64,000 bases of DNA from Pseudomonas sp. MF4836 (GTDB lineage: Bacteria; Pseudomonadota; Gammaproteobacteria; Pseudomonadales; Pseudomonadaceae), in assembly GCF_002018875.1 (NCBI RefSeq), contig NZ_MVOL01000005.1, forward strand, positions 124,001 through 188,000, given 5' to 3'. Positions 24,430 through 34,943 of this stretch are shown piece after piece. Position 1 is the stretch's first letter; every line of letters starts with the position of its first letter. Under the pieces are notes generated by a model. The model saw nothing but the letters and a program-made list of their open reading frames with translations, was not told the DNA's origin and did not search any database. The translations under genes and the position numbers were made by a program.

Positions 24430-25197
24430 TCAGGACTTGAAACAATCGCCGCTGAGTTTGTCCAGCACCCGGTCGGCGCGGGTTTGCGCCTTGAGCATGG
24501 TGCTGCGCCATACGCCCACGCAGGGCTGCAAGTCCGGTTGCTGCTCAGCCTGGGCCAGCCACTGCCAGCAGTCATGCCAATCGCCCAGTGCCCCCTGGGC
24601 CGCCTTGAGCCGGGACATCGCCTTGGCCGGCAAACGATCGAGTTCGGGGTAGGCATCAGCGGCGTAGCGTACGCGTTTGATCAACAGGCGCAGGCGGTGT
24701 CGATCATGGGCGTGGTCATGCAATGCCACATCCAGCGCTTTCCACTGTTTGGCCAGGCGCTTTTCGATGCGCTGGCGCAAGCTGCGCAAGATGCCCTGCC
24801 GCTCGGACGCCCGCAAAAACCGTGGGAACGCATCGAGCACCATCAGCAACTGCTGCACTTGCGGCCCGGTTGCGACGGCAGGAAGCTCCTGGGCCAGTTG
24901 CGCGGTACGCCGATCAGCGGCCTGATGCTGCCCGTGCTGATGCAGATAGGCCGCCAGCACTTCGCGATCCCGCAAGGGCGTGGTCAATTGACCGACCTCA
25001 CCCGCTGCCGCCTCGAGTTGCTCCACCCCAGGCAAACCGCGCAGGGGTCGCAACAAGCTGCGCAAGCGCCGCACGGTAATGCGCAAGTCATGCAGTGCTT
25101 CGGGATCCGTACTTGCCGCCAGCCGGGCCTGACAGGCCAGCAAACGCACTTCCAGGCTCAGGACCTGAGCCACCAATCGATCAACCAGGGCTGACAT
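24430..25197 (-). CDS. CHAD domain protein
   Basis: A 255-residue all-helical protein. The start at 25197 is chosen over 25200 because GGGAG lies at better spacing. It has the conserved His- and Arg-rich helices of the CHAD domain: LHDLRITVRRLRSLLRPL near residue 36 and RHRLRLLIKRVRYAADAYPEL near residue 165. CHAD domains bind inorganic polyphosphate. It lacks the CYTH triphosphatase domain often fused to CHAD. No polyphosphate enzyme gene is near, so its role here is inferred only from the family. Confidence 0.88.
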   Translation of the reverse strand: MSALVDRLVAQVLSLEVRLLACQARLAASTDPEALHDLRITVRRLRSLLRPLRGLPGVEQLEAAAGEVGQLTTPLRDREVLAAYLHQHGQHQAADRRTAQLAQELPAVATGPQVQQLLMVLDAFPRFLRASERQGILRSLRQRIEKRLAKQWKALDVALHDHAHDRHRLRLLIKRVRYAADAYPELDRLPAKAMSRLKAAQGALGDWHDCWQWLAQAEQQPDLQPCVGVWRSTMLKAQTRADRVLDKLSGDCFKS

Positions 25198-25355
25198 CAT
25201 AGACTCCCGCATCGAGCATTCACGGTTGCAGCCTCTGAACGGCCCAACCTGTTTCCCTCAGAATGACACCGCCGACCAGCATGCAGCATTGCGCTGCGTC
25301 ATGCCGGCCCGCGGTGGTGGCCCTTCCCCGACCTCACACGGCAGCAGTGATTGCA

Positions 25356-25634
25356 TCAACGGCCAGCGCGGGACTCGCGGATGTAGAACCGTGCCTTCTC
25401 GGCCTTGCTGGCGCAACCTTCAAAGGCCTCAAATTGTTGCTGGGTCTTGGCACCCGTCAGCAGGGACAAGGCCTTGGAGTAGCTGACGGTACCGGCAAAG
25501 CCTTCAGCCTTGGCCAGGTCCAGTTCATGCCAGGCCGCATCCAGTTGCGTGCCGCAGGTGTCGCGGTAAGCGGTTTTGCCGGCGCAACCGGCCAGTGCCA
25601 ACACAATCAGGGGCAGACAGATCCAGGCTTTCAT
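25356..25634 (-). CDS. Small lipoprotein
   Basis: A 92-residue lipoprotein starting MKAWICLPLIVLALAGCAGK, with the lipobox LALAGC so that Cys17 is lipidated. Ribosome binding site GAGGTG lies upstream. The mature part is helical (LDAAWHELDLAKAEGFAG, QQQFEAFEGCASKAEKARF) with two further Cys that may pair. This resembles small conserved pseudomonad lipoproteins of unknown function. A longer frame to 25793 is rejected. It is divergent from the patatin-like gene. Confidence 0.78.
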   Translation of the reverse strand: MKAWICLPLIVLALAGCAGKTAYRDTCGTQLDAAWHELDLAKAEGFAGTVSYSKALSLLTGAKTQQQFEAFEGCASKAEKARFYIRESRAGR

Positions 25635-25853
25635 CGATGACACCTCAGGAATAAAACACAGTCGTACAAGATCAGACGATCGGCACCGAAAAAAGTGCCT
25701 TGATAGCCCCCGGGAAATATAGCGTGCGCCAGCATAGCTGCATGCGCTGCGGCCCCCTAGGTAAACCGCGCGCTGCAGCGCAATACAGGCCACGATTGAA
25801 CAGCCCCCCTCGAAGGGTGCATTGTTGGAGCCTGTTTGCCTAAGGGTCGAGTC

Positions 25854-26891
25854 ATGAAGAAGCGTGTTGCACTGGTTCTGGGCTCAGGTGGCGCCCGGGG
25901 ATACGCCCACATCGGGGTGATCGAGGAAATCGAACGGCGTGGCTATGACATCGCCTGCATCGCCGGCTGCTCCATGGGCGCGGTGGTTGGCGGGATCTAC
26001 GCCGCCGGCAAGCTCAACGATTATCGAGAATGGATCGAGAGCCTGGATTACCTGGACGTACTGCGCCTGGTGGACGTCAGCTTTCGCCTGGGCGCGATTC
26101 GCGGCGAGAAGGTTTTCGGCCAGATCCGCAAAATCGTCGGCGAAATCAACATCGAAGACTTGCGAATCCCTTACACCGCCGTCGCCACCGACTTGACCAA
26201 CCAACAGGAAATCTGGTTCCAGGAAGGCTGCCTGCACCAGGCCATGCGCGCTTCGGCAGCCATCCCCAGCCTGTTCACTCCGGTCATGCAAGGTAACCGC
26301 ATGCTGGTGGATGGCGGCCTGCTCAATCCGCTGCCGATCGTGCCGGTGGTGTCCAGCCATTGCGACCTGATCATCGCCGTCAACCTCAACTCGACCAACC
26401 AGCGCCACTATCAATTGCCGGTGATTCAACGCCCTCCGGCCTTCAAGAGTCGCTTCGACAACCTGATCAGTTCCCTGGGTTCGCACATGCCCTTTCGCCG
26501 CAAGCAGGCCGAACAGCTGCTGCTTATCGAGCAAGAAGCCTTGAAGGCCGAGGCAGCGGAGATCAATCCCTGGATCGAATCGGCCCAGCCCGAAGCCCAG
26601 CAACCGGCGGCAGCACCGGAAAGTGAAGGGGCGCCGAAGTCTGCCACCGGATCCTTCATCATCGATAACGTCGGCCCGGCCTCGCTGCTGGACCTGATCA
26701 ACCAGAGCTTCGAGGTGATGCAGACCTCCCTGGCCCAGTACAAAATCGCGGGCTACCCGCCGGATATCCTGATCAACGTGCCCAAGCGCGTCTGCCGTTT
26801 TTTCGAGTTCTACAAGGCGCCGGAGCTGATCGCCCTGGGCCGGGAAATCGCCAGCGATACCCTGGACCGCTACGAAAGCGAGCAGAACTGA
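25854..26891 (+). CDS. Patatin-like phospholipase (NTE/RssA class)
   Basis: A 345-residue protein starting MKKRVALVLGSGGARGYAHI. The oxyanion-hole motif is GSGGARG at residues 10-16, the nucleophile elbow is AGCSMGAVVGG near residue 40 (catalytic Ser), and the catalytic Asp lies in MLVDGGLLNPLP near residue 150. A linker rich in Ala, Pro and Glu precedes a C-terminal part (GPASLLDLINQSFEVMQTSL). It has no signal peptide, so it acts inside the cell as an esterase or phospholipase. A possible start six codons upstream is less likely. It is convergent with kdpE. Confidence 0.88.
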   Translation: MKKRVALVLGSGGARGYAHIGVIEEIERRGYDIACIAGCSMGAVVGGIYAAGKLNDYREWIESLDYLDVLRLVDVSFRLGAIRGEKVFGQIRKIVGEINIEDLRIPYTAVATDLTNQQEIWFQEGCLHQAMRASAAIPSLFTPVMQGNRMLVDGGLLNPLPIVPVVSSHCDLIIAVNLNSTNQRHYQLPVIQRPPAFKSRFDNLISSLGSHMPFRRKQAEQLLLIEQEALKAEAAEINPWIESAQPEAQQPAAAPESEGAPKSATGSFIIDNVGPASLLDLINQSFEVMQTSLAQYKIAGYPPDILINVPKRVCRFFEFYKAPELIALGREIASDTLDRYESEQN

Positions 26892-26910
26892 GCACCGAAC
26901 GCCTGGACGC

Positions 26911-27606
26911 TCAGGACTCAGCGTTCAACAAGCGATAGCCGATCCCGGCTTCGGTGAGGATAAAACGTGGACGGGCCGGATCGTCCGCCAGCTTCTGGCG
27001 CAAGTGCCCGACCACAATCCGCAGGTAGTGGCTGTCTTCGGTATGGGTCGGGCCCCAGATGTCCTTGAGCAACTGCTGCTGGGTAATCACCCGCCCTGGG
27101 TGACGCGCCAGTTGCGCCAGCACCGCGTACTCCTTGCGGGTCAGGGCCACTTCCACGCCCTCGAGCAGCACCCGGCGATAGGCCAGGTCCACGGTCAAGG
27201 GTCCAAAACTCAGCGCGGCTTCCTGCCCTTCACCGACAGGCGCCTGACGTAACAAAGCTCGGACGCGCGCCAGAAACTCCTGGATCCCAAAGGGCTTGGT
27301 CACGTAATCGTTGGCACCACCGTCCAGTGCTTCAACTTTCTGGATTTCACTGGCACGCACCGAGAGCACCAGCACCGGCACACTCGACCATTCGCGAAAC
27401 TCGCGCAGCACCTGCTGCCCGTCCATGTCCGGCAGGCCCAGGTCGAGCACCAGCAGGTCCGGCTTGTTCAGCGCGGCCTGGGCCAGCCCTTCATTGCCAG
27501 TGCCGGCCTCGATCACTTTGTAGCCTTGGGAGGCCAGGCTGATGCGCAGAAATTTGCGAATTTGCGGTTCGTCGTCAATGACCAGGATGGTCGCGGTCTG
27601 GCTCAT
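26911..27606 (-). CDS. kdpE: Response regulator KdpE
   Basis: A 231-residue OmpR/PhoB-class regulator read from MSQTATILVIDDEPQIRKFL. The receiver has acidic residues DDE at 11-13, the phospho-acceptor Asp in LLVLDLGLPDMDGQQ near residue 54 and the Lys in YVTKPFGIQEF. The winged-helix C-terminus includes LTRKEYAVLAQLARHPGRV and DSHYLRIVVGHLRQKL. It is phosphorylated by KdpD and activates kdpFABC when potassium is scarce. It follows kdpD by 85 bases. Confidence 0.95.
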   Translation of the reverse strand: MSQTATILVIDDEPQIRKFLRISLASQGYKVIEAGTGNEGLAQAALNKPDLLVLDLGLPDMDGQQVLREFREWSSVPVLVLSVRASEIQKVEALDGGANDYVTKPFGIQEFLARVRALLRQAPVGEGQEAALSFGPLTVDLAYRRVLLEGVEVALTRKEYAVLAQLARHPGRVITQQQLLKDIWGPTHTEDSHYLRIVVGHLRQKLADDPARPRFILTEAGIGYRLLNAES

Positions 27607-27691
27607 GATTTCCATTCAAGACAAATAAGTTGCAAAAGAGTAGCCCAGCGCTGCCTGCGCGGGCCTGGCCTGGGCGATGCCGGGCAGCCAA

Positions 27692-30343
27692 TCACACCTG
27701 GGCCTCGGCGGCAGGTTGCGTCGGCAACGGCAGGAACAGGGTAATACAGGTGCCACGTCCCTCGATGCCTTCGGCGACGCTGATGTGCCCACCGTGGGCA
27801 CCGACCATGCCCTGACAGATCGCCAGCCCCAGGCCGGTGCCCTGACCGCCTCGGTCACCCCGGGCGGCGGTGTAAAACATATCGAAGATTTTTTCCCGCT
27901 CGTCCTGGGGAATACCCGGCCCCTCATCGCTCACGGCAAACCACAGTTCGCTTTCACTCGCACCGACGCTCAACTGCAAACGACCGTGGGCGGGAGAGAA
28001 CCGCGCGGCGTTCTCCAGCACATTCACCAGCGCCTGTTCGATCAAGGCCGCGTGCACATACAACAGCGGCAACTGCGCGGGCACATCGGTGCTGACTTGC
28101 AAGGAGGCGAGCACGGCCCGCAGGCGGTTCATTGCACTGCCGACGATATCCCCGGGGGCCACCCAGTCCCGTGCCAGCTTCAGGGCACCATGGCCGAGGC
28201 GGGTCATGTCCAGCAGGTTCTGGATGTAGCGGTCCAGGCGCTCGGCTTCGTCACGGGTGCCCTCCAGCAATTCGCGGCGGTCCTCCAGCGGAATCGCCTC
28301 GCCCAGCGCCAGCAAGCTGTCGATGCTGCCGCGCATCGAGGTCAGGGGAGTGCGCAGGTCATGGGACACCGAGGCCAGCAAGGCGCTGCGCAGCTGTTCG
28401 GTTTCGCCGTGCAGCCTGGCGGCTTCCAGGTCTTCGGCCAGTTGCGCCCGAGCCAGCGCCTGGGCCAGCGGCTGACTCAAGGCGGTCAATAACCGCCGAC
28501 GTTGCCCGGTAAGTTCCGTGCCCTCTTTCGGGCAAACCCCCAACAAGGCCAGCGGGCCTTCGTCCACCGACAGCGGCCACCACCACCAGTGTCCAAAAGG
28601 CAAGGTACCGGTACCATGGCCGGCCGGCTGGTCATGCTGCCAAGCCCAATCGGCAGCCGCACGCTCGGCTTCGGAAAACTGCAGCGGGCCACCGGTTTCC
28701 ACCTTCCAGTCGCCCTGCCCGTCGCGGTTGAGCAGGCACAGTTTCAAGTCCTTCCAGCCGTTCAAGTGCTGGGCCGCAGCGCTGATCACCGCCTGGCGAT
28801 CGGTAGCCGCGGTCAGTTTGCGCGACAGATCCAACAGCTCGCTGGTTTCTTCCTGGGTATCACGCAATGCCTGCAACTGGCGGCGCTGGCGGGCAGCCAG
28901 GTTACCGGTCAGGGCCGCCATCATGAGGAAGAACACCAGGGTCAATACATCCTCTTCGCGCTGGATCGAGAAGGAAAAACTGGGCGGGATAAACAGGAAG
29001 TCATAGGTCAGAAACGACAGCACCGCGCACGCCAGCGCCGGCCCCAGGCTGCTGCGCACCGCCACCAGCAACACCGCGGCCAGAAACACCAGGGAGATGT
29101 TGGGCAGCGGCAGCACACTGGCCACCGCCCAGGCCAGGGCACTGGCCAAGGCCGTAGCCAGCAGCGCCAACCCGTAGTCGAACCAGGCCACGGATTGCTC
29201 AGGGCGCAGCCGTGGCTGATGTGGTTGCGCTTCGCTGTCCAGGACGTTGATTTCCAGGCCGCTGGCCTGACGCAGCAAACGCGCCGCCAGCCCGCCGCCG
29301 AACCAGCGTCGGCGCAGGCGATGACTGGACTGGCCGACCAGCACCAGGCTCGCCCGCCGCTCCGCCGCATGCTGAATCAGGGTTTTCGCCACTTCGGCGG
29401 CGCGCAGCAACACCACTTCACCGCCCAGGCGCTCGGCCAATTGCTGCGCCGCCTGCAAGCGCAGGCGCGACTGTTCGTCACGCACACTGCCGTTGTCGAC
29501 ATGCACCATGCTCCAGGGCAGGTGCCGACGTTGTGCCACCCGGCTCGCATGCCGCACCAGGCGTTCGGCCTGGGCATCACCATCGACCCCGACCAGTAAT
29601 CGGCCGCGCACGGCCGGCGCCGCCTGCCCCAGCTGCCGATAGCCCTGGGCCAGGTCATCGTCGACCTGGGCCGCCGCGGTCTGCATCGCCAACTCGCGCA
29701 AGGCAGTGAGGTTGGTTTGGGTAAAGAAGGCATCGATGGCCGCCCGCGCCTGCTCCGGCACGTAGACCTTGCCATCGCGCAGGCGCTCCAACAGTTCTCG
29801 GGGCGGCAGGTCGACCAGCAGCAGCTCATAGGCTTCCTGCAGCACCCAGTCAGGCAAGGTTTCGCGCACCTGCACACCGGTGATGCCGCGCACCTGATCG
29901 TTGAGGCTTTCGAGGTGTTGCACGTTGACCGTGGTGAACACGTCAATCCCGGCTGCCAGCAGTTCCTGGATGTCCTGCCAACGCTTGGCATGGCGACTGC
30001 CGGGGGCGTTGCTGTGGGCCAACTCGTCTACCAGTACCAGCTTGGGCCGGGCCTTGAGCAACCCGTCGAGGTCCATCTCTTCCAGCATCACCCCGCGATA
30101 CTCGGAGCGCACCAGCGGCTGTTGCGGCAGGCCGCCGAGCAAGGCTTCGGTTTCTGCGCGGCCGTGGGTCTCGACCACCCCGGCCAGGACCTTTACCCCC
30201 TGGCGCAGTTGCGCATGGGCCGCCTGCAACATGGCGTATGTCTTGCCCACGCCCGGTGCGGCGCCCAGAAAAACCTTGAGCCGACCGCGTCCATCGCGGG
30301 GCAGATCAGCTAACAGCGCGTCGGCGCGGCCGGAATCGCTCAT
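27692..30343 (-). CDS. kdpD: Potassium sensor histidine kinase KdpD
   Basis: An 883-residue sensor kinase starting MSDSGRADALLADLPRD. The KdpD N-terminal domain has Walker A FLGAAPGVGKTYAM near residue 27 and KLVLVDELAHSNAPGSRH. A USP-like domain follows (LLVGVDGDAQAERLV), then four membrane segments (GLALLATALASALAWAV, LPNISLVFLAAVLLVAV and others) and a GAF-like region. The kinase core has the phospho-His in SHDLRTPLTSMRGS and ATP-binding boxes DEGPGIP and GGQGTGLGLAI. It senses potassium or turgor and signals to KdpE. It is the fifth gene of the kdp locus. Confidence 0.96.
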   Translation of the reverse strand: MSDSGRADALLADLPRDGRGRLKVFLGAAPGVGKTYAMLQAAHAQLRQGVKVLAGVVETHGRAETEALLGGLPQQPLVRSEYRGVMLEEMDLDGLLKARPKLVLVDELAHSNAPGSRHAKRWQDIQELLAAGIDVFTTVNVQHLESLNDQVRGITGVQVRETLPDWVLQEAYELLLVDLPPRELLERLRDGKVYVPEQARAAIDAFFTQTNLTALRELAMQTAAAQVDDDLAQGYRQLGQAAPAVRGRLLVGVDGDAQAERLVRHASRVAQRRHLPWSMVHVDNGSVRDEQSRLRLQAAQQLAERLGGEVVLLRAAEVAKTLIQHAAERRASLVLVGQSSHRLRRRWFGGGLAARLLRQASGLEINVLDSEAQPHQPRLRPEQSVAWFDYGLALLATALASALAWAVASVLPLPNISLVFLAAVLLVAVRSSLGPALACAVLSFLTYDFLFIPPSFSFSIQREEDVLTLVFFLMMAALTGNLAARQRRQLQALRDTQEETSELLDLSRKLTAATDRQAVISAAAQHLNGWKDLKLCLLNRDGQGDWKVETGGPLQFSEAERAAADWAWQHDQPAGHGTGTLPFGHWWWWPLSVDEGPLALLGVCPKEGTELTGQRRRLLTALSQPLAQALARAQLAEDLEAARLHGETEQLRSALLASVSHDLRTPLTSMRGSIDSLLALGEAIPLEDRRELLEGTRDEAERLDRYIQNLLDMTRLGHGALKLARDWVAPGDIVGSAMNRLRAVLASLQVSTDVPAQLPLLYVHAALIEQALVNVLENAARFSPAHGRLQLSVGASESELWFAVSDEGPGIPQDEREKIFDMFYTAARGDRGGQGTGLGLAICQGMVGAHGGHISVAEGIEGRGTCITLFLPLPTQPAAEAQV

Positions 30344-30407
30344 GGGCGGAACTCTCTGCAACAAAAAAGTTAATCAACGCAGCGGCAGTAAACAGCCGCG
30401 CCTGTGC

Positions 30408-30956
30408 CTACAAGGTTTCCAGGGCCCGATTCAGGGCCAGCACATTGACCACTGGAGGGCCTATCAGCGGCTGCTCGACCAGCGTGTCCACCAGCGCTTG
30501 GACCTTGGCCTGGGGCAGGTTGCGCGCCGCCGCAACCCGCGCCAGTTGATAGGTAATCGCGGCCGGAGGCAAGTGCGGATCCAGCCCACTGCCAGAGGTG
30601 GTGAGCAAGGCCAGGGGCACCGGTCCCTGGCCAGGCACCAGCAGTTTGTTGGCGTCATCGATCACCCGCGTGGCAAGGGCCGGGTTGCTCGGTGCCAGGT
30701 TGCTGGCGCTGCTGGAAACCGTGGCAAAAGCGCCTGCAGAAGGACGCGGATGGAACCAGGCATCGCCGACAAAATCCTGAGCGATCAGGGCCGAGCCACG
30801 CACCTTGCCGTCGGCGTCACGCACCAGGCTGCCGTTGGCCTGGTCCGGGAACGCCAACTGGGCGACCCCGGTCACAACCAGTGGATAGGCGACACCGGTG
30901 ATCAGGGTCATCAATACCATCAGGCTCAAGGCCGGACGCAATACGCTAGACATCAT
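30408..30956 (-). CDS. kdpC: Potassium-transporting ATPase subunit KdpC
   Basis: A 182-residue protein with one N-terminal membrane segment ([21 protein letters not shown] in part) and the KdpC blocks [30 protein letters not shown], and [22 protein letters not shown]. KdpC stabilises the KdpFABC complex in the inner membrane. Two Met codons stand at the start and either could be used. It lies 69 bases downstream of kdpB and 64 bases upstream of kdpD. Confidence 0.95.
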   Translation of the reverse strand: MMSSVLRPALSLMVLMTLITGVAYPLVVTGVAQLAFPDQANGSLVRDADGKVRGSALIAQDFVGDAWFHPRPSAGAFATVSSSASNLAPSNPALATRVIDDANKLLVPGQGPVPLALLTTSGSGLDPHLPPAAITYQLARVAAARNLPQAKVQALVDTLVEQPLIGPPVVNVLALNRALETL

Positions 30957-31025
30957 TCAATCCTCGATTCATCAAGTCCGATCCCGGCAGGAGCAGGCGG
31001 GTCAGCCGGCCCCTGCAACGGGGAG

Positions 31026-33125
31026 TTACACCAGGTGCAGCGCGGTCAGCAGCATGTCGATCAGCTTGATACCGACGAACGGCACCACGATCCCGCCCAC
31101 GCCGTAAATCAACAGGTTGCGCCGCAGCAGGTGGGCCGCACTGGCTGCCTGCACCCGCACCCCACGCAATGCCAGTGGAATCAGCACGACGATGATCAGG
31201 GCATTGAACACGATCGCCGACAGGATCGCGCTCTGCGGGCTGGTCAGCCCCATGACGTTGAGCACGCCCAGCTGTGGATAAATCGCCGCAAACAACGCCG
31301 GCAGGATCGCGAAGTACTTGGCCACATCGTTGGCAATCGAGAAGGTGGTCAGTGCGCCTCGGGTAACCAGCAGCTCCTTGCCGATCTGCACCACGTCCAG
31401 CAGCTTGGTCGGATCGCTGTCGAGATCGACCATGTTCGCCGCCTCGCGGGCCGCCTGGGTGCCGTCGTTCATCGCCATGCCGACATCCGCCTGGGCCAGG
31501 GCCGGGGCATCGTTGGCGCCGTCGCCACACATGGCCACCAGCCGCCCGTCATTCTGCTCATGGCGAATCCGCGCCAGCTTCTTCTCCGGCGTGGCTTCGG
31601 CCAGCACGTCATCGACACCGGCTTCGGCCGCAATGGCGGCGGCGGTCAGCGGGTTGTCACCCGTCACCATCACGGTACGAATCCCGAGCTTGCGCAGCTC
31701 GGCGAAACGCTCGCGGATGCCCGGTTTGACCACGTCCTTGAGATGGATCGCGCCCAGCAGCTTGCCCTCGGCGCAGACCAGCAAAGGAGTACCGCCGCTT
31801 TGGGCGATCTGGTCGATCTCCCGGGACAGCGCCGCAGGCAGGTCCTTGCGTTGCAGGCCGACAAAGGCCAGCAGCGAATCCACCGCCCCCTTGCGGTAGA
31901 CCCGCCCCTGGTAATCGACCCCTGACAAGCGGGTTTCTGCGCTGAACGGCACGGCAGTCAGCACTTCGATCGCCGGTTCAGGCTGTGGATAAAGCCCGCG
32001 CAGGTACTCAACGATGGACTTGCCCTCGGCGGTGTCGTCGGCCAGGGAGGCGAATAACGCGCCCTCGGCCATCTCTTTGGCACTGACCCCAGGCGCTGCG
32101 TGAATCGCGGTGCAGCGGCGGTTACCGAAGGTGATGGTGCCGGTCTTGTCCAGCAGCAGGACGTGCACGTCCCCCGCCGCCTCCACCGCTCGCCCGGATT
32201 TGGCGATCACATTCAGGCGCACCAGGCGGTCCATGCCGGCGATGCCGATGGCCGACAACAGGCCGCCAATGGTGGTCGGAATCAAGGTCACCAGCAACGC
32301 CACCAGAAACACCAGTGGCAGGCTGCCGTTGGCGAAGTGGGCAAAGGGCTGCAAGGTCACCACCACCAGCAGGAAGATCAGGGTCAGGCCGATCAGCAGG
32401 ATATCCAGCGCCACCTCATTCGGCGTTTTCTGGCGCTTGGCGCCTTCCACCAAGGCGATCATGCGGTCCAGGGTCGACTCGCCGGGGTTGGCGGTAATCC
32501 GCACCCGCAGCCAGTCAGACACCAGCCGGGTATTGCCGGTGACCGCCGAGCGATCCCCCCCGGACTCGCGGATCACGGGAGCCGACTCCCCGGTAATCGC
32601 CGCTTCGTTGACCGCGGCAATCCCTTCGATCACCTCACCATCACCCGGGATCATCTCCCCGGCTTCGACTCGCACCACATCACCCTTGCGCAAGCTGGCG
32701 GCGGGTACAACCTGGAAGCTGCCATCGTCCTTCTGCCGCCGGGCGCTCAAGCCTTCGCTGCCCGCCTTGAGGCTGTCGGCGCGAGCCTTGCCGCGCCCCT
32801 CGGCCAAGGCTTCGGCAAAGTTGGCGAAGAGCACGGTAAACCACAGCCACAGAGCGATTTGCGCGGCGACGAAGGTCGGTACCGCAGGGTCCGGCAACAC
32901 ACACAGGACAGTGGTCAGGACCGCGGTCAGCTCCACCACCAGCATCACCGGCGAACGTTTGAGCTGGCGCGGGTCGAGCTTGACGAAGGCCTGGACCAGC
33001 GCCGGGCGCCACAGGGCCGAGATTGCGGTTTTCGACTGCTCCGAGGTCGCCGGCCGGGAACTGCCAGGCGTGGTGCCAGCAGCATCAGGCGCAGATTTTT
33101 TTGCAGCAGGAACATGCATATTCAT
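31026..33125 (-). CDS. kdpB: Potassium-transporting P-type ATPase subunit KdpB
   Basis: A 699-residue P-type ATPase. Motifs seen are the actuator TGES in [16 protein letters not shown], the phosphorylation site DKTGT in [16 protein letters not shown], the hinge [14 protein letters not shown] and the magnesium site [18 protein letters not shown]. The N-terminal 40 residues are a low-complexity leader before the first membrane segment. It supplies the energy for K+ uptake by KdpA. It lies between kdpC and kdpA, 10 bases from kdpA. Confidence 0.97.
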   Translation of the reverse strand: MNMHVPAAKKSAPDAAGTTPGSSRPATSEQSKTAISALWRPALVQAFVKLDPRQLKRSPVMLVVELTAVLTTVLCVLPDPAVPTFVAAQIALWLWFTVLFANFAEALAEGRGKARADSLKAGSEGLSARRQKDDGSFQVVPAASLRKGDVVRVEAGEMIPGDGEVIEGIAAVNEAAITGESAPVIRESGGDRSAVTGNTRLVSDWLRVRITANPGESTLDRMIALVEGAKRQKTPNEVALDILLIGLTLIFLLVVVTLQPFAHFANGSLPLVFLVALLVTLIPTTIGGLLSAIGIAGMDRLVRLNVIAKSGRAVEAAGDVHVLLLDKTGTITFGNRRCTAIHAAPGVSAKEMAEGALFASLADDTAEGKSIVEYLRGLYPQPEPAIEVLTAVPFSAETRLSGVDYQGRVYRKGAVDSLLAFVGLQRKDLPAALSREIDQIAQSGGTPLLVCAEGKLLGAIHLKDVVKPGIRERFAELRKLGIRTVMVTGDNPLTAAAIAAEAGVDDVLAEATPEKKLARIRHEQNDGRLVAMCGDGANDAPALAQADVGMAMNDGTQAAREAANMVDLDSDPTKLLDVVQIGKELLVTRGALTTFSIANDVAKYFAILPALFAAIYPQLGVLNVMGLTSPQSAILSAIVFNALIIVVLIPLALRGVRVQAASAAHLLRRNLLIYGVGGIVVPFVGIKLIDMLLTALHLV

Positions 33126-33135
33126 CGTCTAATCC

Positions 33136-34845
33136 TCAGCCCTTGAACCCAAGGGCATCCATGCTCAGGTGTTCGGCAATAGGCCCCAGTGCCAGGGTTG
33201 GCAGGAACGTCAGGCCACCCACCAGCAAAATGGTCACTGTCAGCAGCGTGACGAACAGCGGGCCATGGGTCGGGAAACTGTTCTGGCCAATCGGCGCGGT
33301 CTTCTTCATCGCCAGGCTACCGGCCAGGGCCAGTACCGGCAGGATGTAGCCGAAGCGCCCGATCAACATGCCCAGGCCCAGCATCAGGTTGTGGAAGGCA
33401 GTGTTGGCGCTGAAGCCGGCGAAGGCCGAGCCGTTGTTGGCACTGGCCGAGGTGTAGGCATAGAGCAACTGACTGAAACCATGGGGCCCGGGGTTGCTGA
33501 TGGCCGATGCGGGCACCGGCAGGCTGGCGGCAACCGCCCCCAGCACCAGCACACCGATCGGCATCACCATCAGAGTCACCACCAGCAATTGCACTTCCTT
33601 GGCCTGCAGTTTCTTGCCCAGGTATTCAGGGGTTCGCCCGATCATCAACCCGGCCAGGAACACAGCGATCAACACGTTGAGCAACATCCCGTAAAGACCG
33701 GCTCCCACGCCGCCGAAGATCACTTCGCCAACCATCATGTTGATCAGCGCCACCATCCCGCTCAGGGGGTTGAGGCTGTCATGCATGCCGTTGACCGAAC
33801 CGTTGGACGCCGCGGTGGTGGTCACCGACCAGAGCACGGTGGCGGTCGTACCGAAACGCGCTTCCTTGCCTTCCAGCGGCGCGGTCTGCTCCACCGCCAC
33901 ATTGTTCAGCGCAGGGTTGGGTTGGTATTCGGCCCACAGCGAGGTGGCGCCGCCAATCAGGAACAACGCCAGCATGCAGGCGATGATGGCCCGGCTCTGG
34001 CGCAGATCCTTGACGTAATGGCCAAACGTAAACACCAGGGCCACCGGGATCAGGATGATCGAGCCCAACTCGAACAGGTTGCTCCAGGCGCTCGGGTTTT
34101 CGAATGGGTGGGCCGAGTTGGCGCCAAAGAAGCCACCGCCGTTGGTCCCCAGTTGCTTGATGGCGATCTGGCTGGCCGCCGGGCCCAGGGGGATCACCTG
34201 ATCGGCGCCCTGCATCGTCAGGGCATTCACATAGTGAGCGAAGGTCTGAGGCACGCCCTGCCACACCAGGAACAGCGCCAGCAGCAGGCACAACGGCAGC
34301 AAGCCATAGAGCGTCGCGCGGGTCATGTCGACCCAGAAGTTACCCAGGGTTTGCGCCGAGCGACGACCGATGCCACGGCACAAGGCAACCAGCACGGCCA
34401 GGCCGGTGGCGGCGCTGACGAAGTTCTGCACGGTCAGGCCTGCCATCTGGCTCAGGTAGCTCAGGGAGGCTTCGCCGCTGTAACTCTGCCAGTTGGTGTT
34501 GGTCATGAAGCTGATGGCGGTATTGAACGCCAACGTCCACTCCTGGCCCGGCAGGTTCTGCGGATTGAGCGGAAGGTGGTCCTGGAACAGCAGGATTGCG
34601 AACAGCAGGACAAAGCCCGCCAGGTTGAAAGCGAGCAACGCCAGGGTGTACTTCTGCCAGCTTTGCTCGGTCTGTGGATCAACCCCGGAAAGGCGATAGC
34701 AGACCCGCTCCACCGGCCCCAGCACCGGTGTCAACCAGGTGCGCTGGCCTTCCATTACCTTGTAGTAGAACCGTCCCAGCAACGGCGCCGGTAGCAGCAC
34801 CAGGGCGAAAAAAGCCAGGATCAGCCCGTAGTCATAACTGTGCAT
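33136..34845 (-). CDS. kdpA: Potassium-transporting ATPase channel subunit KdpA
   Basis: A 569-residue, about ten-helix membrane protein starting MHSYDYGLILAFFALVLLPA. Selectivity-filter-like loops are NTAISFMTNTNWQSYSGE, KQLGTNGGGFFGANSAHPFEN (in two parts) and YAYTSASANNGSAFAG. It is the K+ channel-like subunit of KdpFABC. The length matches the family at about 560. It lies 8 bases from kdpF and 10 from kdpB. Confidence 0.97.
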   Translation of the reverse strand: MHSYDYGLILAFFALVLLPAPLLGRFYYKVMEGQRTWLTPVLGPVERVCYRLSGVDPQTEQSWQKYTLALLAFNLAGFVLLFAILLFQDHLPLNPQNLPGQEWTLAFNTAISFMTNTNWQSYSGEASLSYLSQMAGLTVQNFVSAATGLAVLVALCRGIGRRSAQTLGNFWVDMTRATLYGLLPLCLLLALFLVWQGVPQTFAHYVNALTMQGADQVIPLGPAASQIAIKQLGTNGGGFFGANSAHPFENPSAWSNLFELGSIILIPVALVFTFGHYVKDLRQSRAIIACMLALFLIGGATSLWAEYQPNPALNNVAVEQTAPLEGKEARFGTTATVLWSVTTTAASNGSVNGMHDSLNPLSGMVALINMMVGEVIFGGVGAGLYGMLLNVLIAVFLAGLMIGRTPEYLGKKLQAKEVQLLVVTLMVMPIGVLVLGAVAASLPVPASAISNPGPHGFSQLLYAYTSASANNGSAFAGFSANTAFHNLMLGLGMLIGRFGYILPVLALAGSLAMKKTAPIGQNSFPTHGPLFVTLLTVTILLVGGLTFLPTLALGPIAEHLSMDALGFKG

Positions 34846-34853
34846 AGCTGCTC

Positions 34854-34943
34854 CTAGTTCCGATCCGCGCGCAACAGCGCAACCAGTAGATAAATGAACA
34901 GCCCCACTGCCAACAGCAGTGACACCCCGTCCAGAACGCTCAT
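34854..34943 (-). CDS. kdpF: Potassium-transporting ATPase small subunit KdpF
   Basis: A 29-residue single-helix membrane peptide, MSVLDGVSLLLAVGLFIYLL followed by VALLRADRN. The start has GGAGAAA just upstream. The length and sequence match KdpF, which stabilises the complex. It is the first gene of the kdp operon. A longer frame reading from 35036 is rejected because it includes a non-membrane leader. Confidence 0.9.
   Translation of the reverse strand: MSVLDGVSLLLAVGLFIYLLVALLRADRN

Noticed and set aside
26892..26933. Inverted GAACGC/GCGTTC between the patatin-like gene and kdpE as a terminator
   Set aside because: Short stem with long loop and no T-run.
29901..31925. 674-codon open frame on the plus strand across kdpD, kdpC and kdpB
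   Set aside because: Antisense of three certain kdp genes; low-complexity His/Gln/Arg-rich product.
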